64,000 nucleotides of DNA from JAPUDS01 sp964536265 (lineage in GTDB: Bacteria; Patescibacteriota; Saccharimonadia; Saccharimonadales; Saccharimonadaceae), in assembly GCA_964536265.1 (NCBI GenBank), contig CAZHVV010000003.1, positions 1-64,000 on the forward strand. Reading direction: 5' to 3'. Below, one piece after another: positions 51,087 through 59,420 of this stretch. Position 1 is the stretch's first letter. Every line of letters begins with the position of its first letter. The notes beneath the pieces are model-generated. The model saw only the letters and a program-made list of their open reading frames with translations, was not told where the DNA came from and did not search any database. Position numbers and translations under genes: made by a program.

Positions 51087-52304
51087 ATGGGTTTATCAAC
51101 GCGAAAATTTCAAAAGGCAAGTAGCCAGATGTACCACGGTACCAGTATTGGACCGATGGGATACCGGATAAGTGAAATGTTCGGGGGTGATGGCAACGGC
51201 TCCTGGATTAATACCCCACTGCCACCAACGGCTGCTATTCACCCTGATTCTGCGACAGCAGTCGCTGATATTGTTGAGAATGTACATAATTTCGCAACAG
51301 GAACATCCGTCATAGCTTGGCCAACACTAAACTATTCTACGTACACAGCGACGCTTAATGTCATCGATTCATCAAAAATAGCTTTGCAACCTGTCACGGT
51401 AAGCGGTGCCAACGCCTCAGCATCATGGGCCTTTCCAACGGCTGCGATGATGTACGCCGGCTTCCCGCTTCCTAGAGGGCTACAACCAACAGATGACAGC
51501 GACGGCACAATTCACTTATATGATCCTGACTGGAAATGGCCGGGTCGCCCTAGCGATACCCAGTACTGGGGTCGAATATGGGAGCTGTGGGGCGCAAGAA
51601 GCCCTGAGCAGAACGTTGCAGCCGGCAACCCAGCCATATGGACTGCAAAAATTGGTGGTCGGCTAACAGGAGTCAATCAGCGCCTTAGTGCCCACCCTAT
51701 CAACCGAACATTTCAAGCCGATGTCACAAGCCAGGCTTCGCCGAGCTACGGGGCACCAAAGGCACCGAACGACACAAGCGGCAACACAATATATTGGGGT
51801 TATGGGCCGGACGGCGTGTATGAATCCTCCGCCTGGATGGCATCAGCATCACATCTTCCCATGAGCCATCATATCTTGCGAAAAAGTGATATGGTCAATG
51901 CGACCATACCCCACCCAATGGGATTCTCACTATTTCCAATGTACCCAACTAATGAAGGAAGTAAGGGTAGCGTCTGGCCAGCAACTAGCTATGATGCCGC
52001 ATCTCGTAACTGGCTCAAACACGGCAATCGTTTACGACTACCTGCAGGCTACGTCGCCTCATACCCTTCGGGTATGCCGGTCTCATGGCGACCGATGTTC
52101 GACATGTTCATAAATTGCTTTCGGGATTATGGGATAATTATGGTTGACACAACGGGCAATTCGTTCGCAATGCGCGCCGAGCCAGGGGTAGAAAGCTATT
52201 ACCCAAGTGGTTTTAGCGGAAAAACGTTTATTCAATATCTACCTTGGGAAGACATGCAGATGATTGTAGTTGGTAGCGACGCCGATTTCTATCCAGGTGC
52301 ATAA
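51087..52304 (+). CDS. Unknown Trp/Pro-rich protein, possibly secreted
   Basis: 405 residues, rich in Trp, Pro, Gly, Ser and Asn and poor in Lys, unlike the housekeeping proteins around it. No classical signal peptide is seen (MGLSTRKFQKASSQMYHG). The central region has DPDWKWPGRPSDTQYWGRIWEL. The C-terminal half has LPMSHHILRKSD, GNRLRLPAGY and DYGIIMVDTTGN. The order HHxLR, LRL, YGIIxxD recalls an uncharacterised bacterial secreted family, but I cannot name a function. TATAGA 8 nt before the ATG may be the -10. It lies between dnaJ and dnaK on the opposite strand and shares a perfect terminator with dnaK. Confidence 0.6.
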   Translation: MGLSTRKFQKASSQMYHGTSIGPMGYRISEMFGGDGNGSWINTPLPPTAAIHPDSATAVADIVENVHNFATGTSVIAWPTLNYSTYTATLNVIDSSKIALQPVTVSGANASASWAFPTAAMMYAGFPLPRGLQPTDDSDGTIHLYDPDWKWPGRPSDTQYWGRIWELWGARSPEQNVAAGNPAIWTAKIGGRLTGVNQRLSAHPINRTFQADVTSQASPSYGAPKAPNDTSGNTIYWGYGPDGVYESSAWMASASHLPMSHHILRKSDMVNATIPHPMGFSLFPMYPTNEGSKGSVWPATSYDAASRNWLKHGNRLRLPAGYVASYPSGMPVSWRPMFDMFINCFRDYGIIMVDTTGNSFAMRAEPGVESYYPSGFSGKTFIQYLPWEDMQMIVVGSDADFYPGA

Positions 52305-52339
52305 ACCAAATATCGGCTCAAGGCCGATATTTGGTTTAT
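52301..52339. terminator. Bidirectional terminator between the 51087 gene and dnaK
   Basis: Perfect 17-bp arms ataaaccaaatatcggc / gccgatatttggtttat around TCAAG. The left arm contains the upstream gene's TAA. Confidence 0.85.
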
Positions 52340-52354
52340 GAAAAGTTTCTAATA

Positions 52355-54253
52355 TTACTTTTCGTCGACAACTTCACCTTCAACAGGTTCGTCAGTCTTC
52401 TTGTCTGATTTTTCTTCTTTCTTCTTGCCTTCTTCTTTTTCAGATTCTTTTGCGGCTGCTTCGTACATCTTTGCACCGATAGGCATGATGACGTCGTTGA
52501 GTGCTTTGACTGCTGCTTCAAGTTCTTCCTTATCGTCAGAATCTTTCTTCTTTTCAGCTTCAGTAACGGCTTCTTCAATAACTTTCTTGTCTTCGTCGCT
52601 TATCTTGTCTTTGTACTCATCAGGCATCTTTTTCGCCTGGTATATGGCATTTTCAAGCTGGTTCTTTGCATCGACTGCTTCACGCTTTTTCCTGTCTTCA
52701 TCGGCATGTGCTTCAGCTTCTTTTTGCGCTTTCTCGATATCCTCTTTACTCATATTGCCTGAATTCTGGATGGTAATCGACTGTTCTTTGCCAGTCCCCT
52801 TGTCTTTGGCTGTCACGTTTAAGATACCGTTAGCGTCAAGGTTAAATGTCACTTCAATCTGCGGGACACCGCGAGGTGACGGTGCAATACCGTCGAGGAT
52901 AAACTTGCCAAGACTCTTGTTGTCGGCGGCAAATTCACGCTCACCCTGCAGAACATGGATTTCAACTTGTGGTTGATTGTCGGCAGCAGTTGAGAATGTT
53001 TCACTCTTGCTAGTTGGGATGGTCGTATTGCGTTCAATCAGCTTTGTTGAAACCGAACCCATGGTTTCAATGCCGAGTGACAGTGGCGTGACATCAAGCA
53101 GGAGTACGTCTTTGACATCGCCCTGTAAGACACCGGCCTGAATAGCGGCGCCAATGGCAACAACTTCGTCAGGATTTACGCCTTGCATTGGTTCTTTTCC
53201 AAAAATCTTCTTCACTTTTTCAATAACTGCCGGCATGCGTGTCATACCACCGACCAGCACAACTTCGTCTATCTCACTTGCCTTGAGGCCGGCGTCTTTG
53301 AGCGCTTTCTCGCATGGGTCAGCGGTTTTATTCACCAAATCAGCAACCAGTTCCTCAAGTTTTGAACGAGTCAGTGTGTATTCAAAGTGTTTTGGACCTT
53401 CTGCGTCTGCCGTCAGGAATGGCAGGTTAATTTCAACTTGAGGTGTTGAGCTGAGCTCTTTCTTTGCCTTTTCGGCTTCGTCTTTGAGGCGTTGCATAGC
53501 GGCGTTGTCACCTTTTAGGTCAATCCCCTGGCTCTTCTTAAACTCTTCAAGGAAGAAGTTAACAATACGGTTGTCAAAGTCCTCACCACCAAGGTGTGTA
53601 TCGCCGTTGGTTGACTTCACTTCGAAGACACCATCACCAAGTTCAAGAATGGAAACGTCGAATGTTCCACCACCAAGGTCGAAGACAGCGATTTTCTCGT
53701 CTTTCTTCTTTTCAAGGCCATAGGCAAGTGCAGCAGCAGTTGGCTCATTGATGATACGCTTCACTTCTAGACCAGCTATTTTACCGGCATCTTTGGTCGC
53801 TTGACGCTGTGAGTCGTCAAAGTATGCAGGTACAGTGATAATAGCCTCTGTAACAGGTTCACCCAAGAACGCTTCAGCGTCGGCCTTCAGCTTACTAAGA
53901 ATCATTGCTGAGACTTCCTCTGGTGTGTAATCTTTGTCACCCATCTTTACTGCTACGCCACTGCTATGTTTGACTATTTCAAACGGCATAATGTCGAGGT
54001 CTTTTTGGACTTCTTGGTCTGCAAATTTACGGCCAATCAAGCGTTTGACACTATAAATAGTGTTCTTGGCGTTCGTAACTCGCTGACGCTGGGCAATCTG
54101 CCCAACAATACGCTCGCCTTTTTTCGTGACCGCCACAACACTTGGTGTTGTACGGTTACCTTCTGCATTCGCGATAACCTCAGGCTTACCTGCGACCATG
54201 TAGGCCATGGCGCTGTTTGTAGTACCCAGGTCGATTCCGATAATTTTACCCAT
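52355..54253 (-). CDS. dnaK: Chaperone DnaK (Hsp70)
   Basis: 632 residues. The nucleotide-binding domain has IGIDLGTTNSAMAYM, VFDLGGGTFDVSIL and VVLVGGMTRMPAVIE. Substrate-binding domain from ~385 (DVTPLSLGIETMG) and a Lys/Glu-rich helical lid and tail ending GEVVDEK. It works with DnaJ and GrpE in the same region. The leader is ~50-90 nt and holds two tandem CIRCE elements. An SD-like AGGGG precedes ATG 54253, so this gene is translated from a leadered mRNA. Confidence 0.98.
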   Translation of the reverse strand: MGKIIGIDLGTTNSAMAYMVAGKPEVIANAEGNRTTPSVVAVTKKGERIVGQIAQRQRVTNAKNTIYSVKRLIGRKFADQEVQKDLDIMPFEIVKHSSGVAVKMGDKDYTPEEVSAMILSKLKADAEAFLGEPVTEAIITVPAYFDDSQRQATKDAGKIAGLEVKRIINEPTAAALAYGLEKKKDEKIAVFDLGGGTFDVSILELGDGVFEVKSTNGDTHLGGEDFDNRIVNFFLEEFKKSQGIDLKGDNAAMQRLKDEAEKAKKELSSTPQVEINLPFLTADAEGPKHFEYTLTRSKLEELVADLVNKTADPCEKALKDAGLKASEIDEVVLVGGMTRMPAVIEKVKKIFGKEPMQGVNPDEVVAIGAAIQAGVLQGDVKDVLLLDVTPLSLGIETMGSVSTKLIERNTTIPTSKSETFSTAADNQPQVEIHVLQGEREFAADNKSLGKFILDGIAPSPRGVPQIEVTFNLDANGILNVTAKDKGTGKEQSITIQNSGNMSKEDIEKAQKEAEAHADEDRKKREAVDAKNQLENAIYQAKKMPDEYKDKISDEDKKVIEEAVTEAEKKKDSDDKEELEAAVKALNDVIMPIGAKMYEAAAKESEKEEGKKKEEKSDKKTDEPVEGEVVDEK

Positions 54254-54301
54254 TGTTTATTCCCCTTTCGATTAGATATTCGGTAATTTCTTATTCCTAT
54301 T

Positions 54302-54328
54302 TTAGCACTCTTCGTTTGAGACTGCCAA
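54302..54328. promoter_or_regulatory. Proximal CIRCE-like element of dnaK
   Basis: TTAGCACTC-N9-GACTGCCAA: a perfect left half and a right half with two mismatches. The same GACTGCCAA variant occurs in the hrcA element. Confidence 0.75.
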
Positions 54329-54348
54329 TATTTCTAGTGTAGAAAATA

Positions 54349-54375
54349 TTAGCACTCGTGTCAATAGAGTGCCAA
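54349..54375. promoter_or_regulatory. Distal CIRCE element of dnaK
   Basis: TTAGCACTC-N9-GAGTGCCAA, one mismatch from consensus. It lies 47 bp centre-to-centre from the proximal element. Confidence 0.88.
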
Positions 54376-54420
54376 AAGATAGTTTGTTAATTAACCTGTT
54401 TAGATATACCGTACCACTGT

Positions 54421-55860
54421 TTAACGATACTGGCCTAAGACGTCGATTTGACCAGTTGTGCCACGAAGCGAAGAGAACCGGTAGTAGCCTGTATCTTGAG
54501 AGATATCGCTATTTCGTTGAGTAATAGATGAAGAAATAGTTGCGACAGTCTGAGTATTTCTCACTGCAGATGCAGACTGCACACCGAGCTGTGCAGGATA
54601 TGCTGCAATACTCATACCAGCTGGTGCCGTGTACGTATAAGTACTACCACCACTAGTGATAGTAATATCAGCTGGAGCTACCAAAAACGTCAATGCCTCA
54701 ACATAATTCCGTGCGGCCGACATAGAACCGCGTGGCCATTGGCTCATCGGCAGAGTGGTTGACCCCGTGATAGTGGCATCTAAAGTCTGCGGGCGATGAG
54801 AAAGGTAGATACAATCACGCAAGATTGTTGGATACTGACCTGTTTTCCACTTTGTTATGTAGTAGGCTGATATATCGAGATTTACCCACCCATTGCATGC
54901 CGATGGCGCCATAGGTGTCTCAGAAAAATCTGACCACGTCACCATCTGTACGTAGTCAGCGTTTTGTCCAATTGCCTTCTCCCACGCAGCACGTAAACTC
55001 CCTGTGTTGAGAGCTTCATCCCATAGCTGGGCTGGAGGACGGATATCTTGCGAGACTACTGGTGCCATGAATTTTTCCCCCCGAGCTAAGGCTGCGGGCT
55101 GGTAGTTACCTGCCGCATTTATCACACTCGGGTCTGCACCATATCCCCACACCGACGAAGCATAGCACAAACCAGTGTAGTTCGGAGCTTGATTCCAGTT
55201 AAGATAAACTGAGAAAAAGGCAATGTCAAGCCCCCAGGTCGTCAGCAGTTCATCAAATACCTGCTGCCACCACAAATATGTTTTGCCTTCTGTTAGGAAA
55301 GACCCAACAACGTAGCGCCCATCAGGCAAATAGTACGATCCGTTCTTGCCTGCATATTTTCTGATATGGTCCGCTGCCACTTGTGGAGTAGCAGCACCTG
55401 TGGCACCATTTGCGTCGACCATTGGCAGGACATAAAAACCAACATTCATATCATCAGCTGCCTGAACTAATTTCATATAGCGGTCGTAGTTAGAGCCTGA
55501 TAATCCCAGAAGGTCACAGAAGAATCCATCAATCCCAGCCGCTTGTGCCTGTTCAATGTCCCAGACAGCATCTAAATACGTATAGTCGCCGCCACGTTGC
55601 GGACGCCAAATGGGTCTATCGCGATACATACCACCATAATCTTGATACGTGGCATAATTAGGATTGTTGAATGCAGTCGTATACGAATCGGTTGCAAGCG
55701 TCACACTATCGTTCAACGAGCGAGGGTACGGTCCGAAATAGTGTGCGAAGACTTTTTTCGAGCTGCTATTCAGAACAGCATAATCCATCGCGAACGGCAA
55801 CCCTTCTGTCGCTTGCTGTCGAGTTCCTACCCTCTGCAACCTACGCGCACCTATACTCAT
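54421..55860 (-). CDS. GH71-like (endo-alpha-1,3-glucanase-like) protein
   Basis: 479 residues. The N-terminal half resembles glycoside hydrolase family 71/99-type TIM barrels: KVFAHYFGPYPRSLND (~36-51) at strand 1, EQAQAAGIDGFFCDLLG (~103-119), MNVGFYVLPMVDANG, then PNGRYVV-like DGRYVVGSFLTEG and VQMVTWSDFSET near the C-terminal side, where acidic catalytic residues usually lie. The last ~110 residues look like a beta-sandwich. There is no visible signal peptide. Family 71 hydrolyses alpha-1,3-glucan (mutan); specificity here is unproven. It splits grpE from dnaK and has its own leaderless promoter (TATACT 7 nt before the ATG). Confidence 0.7.
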   Translation of the reverse strand: MSIGARRLQRVGTRQQATEGLPFAMDYAVLNSSSKKVFAHYFGPYPRSLNDSVTLATDSYTTAFNNPNYATYQDYGGMYRDRPIWRPQRGGDYTYLDAVWDIEQAQAAGIDGFFCDLLGLSGSNYDRYMKLVQAADDMNVGFYVLPMVDANGATGAATPQVAADHIRKYAGKNGSYYLPDGRYVVGSFLTEGKTYLWWQQVFDELLTTWGLDIAFFSVYLNWNQAPNYTGLCYASSVWGYGADPSVINAAGNYQPAALARGEKFMAPVVSQDIRPPAQLWDEALNTGSLRAAWEKAIGQNADYVQMVTWSDFSETPMAPSACNGWVNLDISAYYITKWKTGQYPTILRDCIYLSHRPQTLDATITGSTTLPMSQWPRGSMSAARNYVEALTFLVAPADITITSGGSTYTYTAPAGMSIAAYPAQLGVQSASAVRNTQTVATISSSITQRNSDISQDTGYYRFSSLRGTTGQIDVLGQYR

Positions 55861-55867
55861 AGCTATA

Positions 55868-55873
55868 AGTATA
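55868..55873 (-). promoter_or_regulatory. -10 box TATACT, leaderless promoter of the GH71-like gene
   Basis: Ends 7 nt before ATG 55860. No CIRCE is nearby, so it is not obviously a heat-shock gene. Confidence 0.6.
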
Positions 55874-55904
55874 AACTAGATATGATAAGTAAATATACCG
55901 TCTG

Positions 55905-56366
55905 TTATTGTCGGGTTACTTTCACCATACTGTGACGAATAACATCTTGACCCAGCATATAGCCTGCCTGAAGTTCTTCGGCAATAACTTCATGTTCACC
56001 ATCGGTTTCATCAAATTGTACCGCCTCATGAAACTCAGGATTAAAGGGCGTACCTTTTTTTGCTTCGATTCGTGTCACACCAAGCTGTATCATTGATTTC
56101 TCGAGATGCTTTACGAGGTTTTTCACACCCTCTGCCCAAACATCGCCTTCAAGTTCTTTTGGCATATGAGAGATAGCGCGCTCAATATTGTCGATAACAG
56201 GTAGCAGTTGCTCGATAGCACTGACGCGACCATGCGCACGAGCCATCGCCTTCTCTGTCTCCATCCGTTTGCGATAGTTTTCGAAATCAGCGCGAGTTCG
56301 CTGTAAGTCGAGCGTCAATTCGCCGATTTTTTGTTGGTAGTCTTCTTCTTTCTTATTCTTCGCCAT
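55905..56366 (-). CDS. grpE: Nucleotide exchange factor GrpE
   Basis: About 153 residues from ATG 56366. A long N-terminal coiled coil (~5-60, with LQRTRADFENYRKRMETEK, the GrpE hallmark) is followed by a four-helix region and the beta-wing ending in GYMLGQDVIRHSMVKV. It releases ADP from DnaK. It is 30 bp downstream of hrcA, in the usual order. Confidence 0.96.
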   Translation of the reverse strand: MAKNKKEEDYQQKIGELTLDLQRTRADFENYRKRMETEKAMARAHGRVSAIEQLLPVIDNIERAISHMPKELEGDVWAEGVKNLVKHLEKSMIQLGVTRIEAKKGTPFNPEFHEAVQFDETDGEHEVIAEELQAGYMLGQDVIRHSMVKVTRQ

Positions 56367-56396
56367 AGTTCCCACTTATTACTTATGTATTGATTG

Positions 56397-57110
56397 TTAT
56401 AGCACTTCTTCGAGCATTGCACCTGTATGGCGAACGAGTCGCATAACACGTGCATAGTCCTGCCGCGTTGGGCCGAGTACACCTATGTAGCTACCGTCTG
56501 AATATGGTGAGCAAAAACGGCTAATGATAAGGCTTGCTTGTGAGCTTTTACCTATCGGATTCTCGGCACCAATAAAGACATTGAGTGGCTCGTTTGGCGC
56601 AGCTTCACGAAGCCATGGCTCAAGGTTATCTAACAGGCTGGCAATTTGCTGAACATTGTGCGGATTGGTTATGAACTCTGGCTGAGAAAATAAGTTACCC
56701 ATACCACTGATATATAGCTGGTCGCCAATGGTTGCAAGACCAAGATTGTGTGTCACTTCAGCCAAACTGTCAACAGCGCTACGAATCGCACGGTCAGTTC
56801 TATCACCAAAGGTCGCAACTCGCGCGTCAATCGCTCTCGTACTGCGATCGGCTAATTGCGGTTGCTCTGTACCTCGTAAGTCACCGAGCTGGTTCACGTA
56901 GTACCGATACCCCTTGTCAGTAGGGACACGGCCAGCACTGGTGTGCGGCTGCATGATGAGGTCAAGTTCTTCTAGCTGGGCCATCTCGCTACGAATCGTA
57001 GCACTCGAAACTCCAAACAGCTTCGCAAGCGTCACGCTGCCGACTGGCACCGCCACCTCTGCGTACTGTTCGATGATTGCCGCAAGAATTCTAACCTGGC
57101 GTTCTGTCAT
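56397..57110 (-). CDS. hrcA: Heat-inducible transcription repressor HrcA
   Basis: 237 residues from ATG 57110. Winged helix at ~1-75 with VPVGSVTLAKLFGVSSATIRSEMAQLEELDLIMQPHTSAGRVPTDKGYRYYV, named here by its ends because the family signature SAGRVPTDKGYR is decisive. A GAF-like middle and a C-terminal end (IGVLGPTRQDYARVMRLV) follow. It binds CIRCE elements, of which four are visible in the window. It is shorter than typical HrcA (~340), mainly in the central domain. TATACT ends 6 nt before the ATG. Confidence 0.95.
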   Translation of the reverse strand: MTERQVRILAAIIEQYAEVAVPVGSVTLAKLFGVSSATIRSEMAQLEELDLIMQPHTSAGRVPTDKGYRYYVNQLGDLRGTEQPQLADRSTRAIDARVATFGDRTDRAIRSAVDSLAEVTHNLGLATIGDQLYISGMGNLFSQPEFITNPHNVQQIASLLDNLEPWLREAAPNEPLNVFIGAENPIGKSSQASLIISRFCSPYSDGSYIGVLGPTRQDYARVMRLVRHTGAMLEEVL

Positions 57111-57116
57111 ACTGGT

Positions 57117-57122
57117 AGTATA
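57117..57122 (-). promoter_or_regulatory. -10 box TATACT, leaderless promoter of hrcA-grpE
   Basis: Ends 6 nt before ATG 57110; the CIRCE element begins 8 bp further upstream. Confidence 0.6.
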
Positions 57123-57129
57123 CCGTAAA

Positions 57130-57156
57130 TTGGCAGTCTCCGTCAATGAGTGCCAG
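57130..57156. promoter_or_regulatory. Degenerate CIRCE element of hrcA-grpE
   Basis: TTGGCAGTC-N9-GAGTGCCAG. It keeps the 9-bp arms and 9-bp spacer with two to three changes per arm, and sits just upstream of the -10, where HrcA would block its own promoter. Confidence 0.75.
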
Positions 57157-57169
57157 ACTTCATGAAACG

Positions 57170-59416
57170 CTATGGGCCAAATGGGTCTACAAGACTGACG
57201 CCCGAAACCATAAAACCTGTTGCGCCTTTGCCGCGCGCCGTGGACACGGCAGTCATATCAGGACAGATATGCCCTGTCATACGCTGACCATTCGTGCGAT
57301 AACCTGCAAGCGTATCCCAGTCTCCTTGAGAAGCGTTGTAATCCATACCTATAAGTGTCCACTGATTTACGTATCCAGAGGTAAGTGAAGCGATGTCACT
57401 TGCATAAAAATAACCCCAGCGTTGATACCCTCGGTTCGCAAATGAGGTAGCAAAGGAAGTACTACCAACACCGTATGCCTTACCAATAAAACGTTCATTA
57501 CCTCCGTAGGAATCAAGTATATCGAGCAGTTCCTCGCGATACGTATTTGCATACTTAACGTCAACAATAAATAGATGATGGGCATAAGCGTCCAGTATGT
57601 CCTCGAGACGCGCATATGGACGGTTTGGCTGTGTGGTATTGTTCGCAGCCATTGAACCAAGTACTTGATACCCCTGGACTGTCGCCCACGTCATCGTTGA
57701 TGCCGCAGGAAGTCCAGATGTGCCGGACGTGCGATTGATATCAGCGTCGTGTAGACCAAACCACACACCATCGGAAGTGCGTGCAAGCGACAATTCAAGG
57801 CAGCCAAAGCTGAGTAGGCCCGACTGTCCATAGGCAAATGCTGTCATTTCTGGAAAATCACGGCTTCCACCACGGTGAGCCATATAGAATTCTGGTAATG
57901 CAAGCATGTCAGAAACTGTCGGATATCGCGGCAACATCTCACGCATACCGCTAATCTGCGTTAATATTCCACCAGTATCACCAACGCGGACATAGGCGTC
58001 CGACAAGATACCGCCCGTATCACCGAGTTTCGCCGTATAATCAGGTGGTAGCGTCCCTGTCGGACGAAATGCGACCGACAACGCAACGGGTGCGGAAGGC
58101 GTCCCCGTCCATGCAATGTCAGTTTCCGTCGACCCGACTGTCGAAGCTGAGCCGGTGAGAGTACGAGAGCCGAGCCACATATACGTACGCGACGTAGATG
58201 CAACTAATCCTGCAGTTGCTAGTTCCGCAACGTTAGTAAAATTATCCGGGTAATTGGAGGGAATATGGTCATTTGTAGCAGTAAACTCACTCGCTGAAAA
58301 CTCGAGAACAAGCGCCGGATCATTGGCAGTATATGACGGAATTGTTCTTCCGTTTGTTATGCCATCACCAGTTATGGAATTATAATAGCCAGTCCATGCC
58401 GGATCTGCACCTCGTACAAGAAATAACGCACCCACCATTCGTGCCGTCGCGCCGACTGTAAAAGTATATGATACTGGCTCTGTCCCGGTGATTTCGTGCG
58501 TAAAAAAGCCAGTCACGCGTGCGGCACTGGAACTAGGACTAAAAGCAGGTCCAACTCGTGTAAAGGCAGCGTTTGTCCAATCCGTCGCAGATCCAGTTGC
58601 TTGTGACCGAAGTGCTGCAACCAGCAAATCCCCCGTCTGATAACCACTCGGTACTGTCAATGTAATCGTCGTGCTACTAGCTGTGACAACAGCGGTCTGA
58701 GCGGCACCCACAATAGTTGGTGCACTTGATGGCGGCACTATAATCGGTTCTAGCCAAATATGCCCAGCAAGACCATTATTGGTCTGTGGGTTTGGGTATG
58801 TCCAAGTAGTATTCCCCGATGAACCCGTAGCGGCCAACGTGTTATCGGCGATGCTCACAATCTGATCACCACCCCCGACAACATAAAATCGCTTTGTCAT
58901 GGAATTATCGACAACAATATCCGTATCAATTTCAGCTGCCACAGTACGTTCAGTTGAAATCGACACCACGACTGAGTTAGCGGCCGTTGTCGTTACCGAT
59001 GGTGCGATATTGGTAGTTGTCGTTGCATGACCATTGCGATCCCAAAAAACCCCTGCATACGCAGCCGAAACGCCACTGTACCAAACTAGCCGCCAGAACA
59101 CTGAATAACCCGTTCCATCAAGCGGCCATGTATAACTAGTTTCACCAATTTCACGCCGTTTCATCCATACACCAGTCTGAAAGGCTGTCGTACCAGTCAT
59201 AGGTGCAAATGAACGCACAATTGTCCAACCACTCAAATCACCAGGATAGTTAGAATCCACAGGTGCAGCACCGCCTGTGAAAATAAGAATCATCCAATCG
59301 CCAACATTACATGCTACACCACCGGACCCACTGCCTCCGAGATTGGGGTTAATATCTACACTTGCAGTATCTACGGTAGTTCCACCGTAGCGATATCCGC
59401 TAAATACTACTGCCAT
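57170..59416 (-). CDS. Large modular protein with C-terminal glycerophosphodiesterase (GDPD) domain
   Basis: 748 residues, last gene of the fibre operon (4 bp after the previous stop). Residues ~1-230 and ~235-435 are two beta-sandwich modules rich in Thr, Ser, Gly and Val; each contains a GDWMILIFTGG / GDLLVAALRS-like strand, so they look related. A short linker repeats KLGDTGGILSDAYVRVGDTGGIL. The C-terminal ~250 residues form a GDPD barrel: MAHRGGSRDFPEMT, ELSLARTSDGVWFGLHDADINRTSG and FIVDVKY. GDPD enzymes hydrolyse glycerophosphodiesters, including teichoic acid. No signal peptide. Action on a neighbour's envelope is inference. Confidence 0.75.
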   Translation of the reverse strand: MAVVFSGYRYGGTTVDTASVDINPNLGGSGSGGVACNVGDWMILIFTGGAAPVDSNYPGDLSGWTIVRSFAPMTGTTAFQTGVWMKRREIGETSYTWPLDGTGYSVFWRLVWYSGVSAAYAGVFWDRNGHATTTTNIAPSVTTTAANSVVVSISTERTVAAEIDTDIVVDNSMTKRFYVVGGGDQIVSIADNTLAATGSSGNTTWTYPNPQTNNGLAGHIWLEPIIVPPSSAPTIVGAAQTAVVTASSTTITLTVPSGYQTGDLLVAALRSQATGSATDWTNAAFTRVGPAFSPSSSAARVTGFFTHEITGTEPVSYTFTVGATARMVGALFLVRGADPAWTGYYNSITGDGITNGRTIPSYTANDPALVLEFSASEFTATNDHIPSNYPDNFTNVAELATAGLVASTSRTYMWLGSRTLTGSASTVGSTETDIAWTGTPSAPVALSVAFRPTGTLPPDYTAKLGDTGGILSDAYVRVGDTGGILTQISGMREMLPRYPTVSDMLALPEFYMAHRGGSRDFPEMTAFAYGQSGLLSFGCLELSLARTSDGVWFGLHDADINRTSGTSGLPAASTMTWATVQGYQVLGSMAANNTTQPNRPYARLEDILDAYAHHLFIVDVKYANTYREELLDILDSYGGNERFIGKAYGVGSTSFATSFANRGYQRWGYFYASDIASLTSGYVNQWTLIGMDYNASQGDWDTLAGYRTNGQRMTGHICPDMTAVSTARGKGATGFMVSGVSLVDPFGP

Positions 59417-59420
59417 AGTA

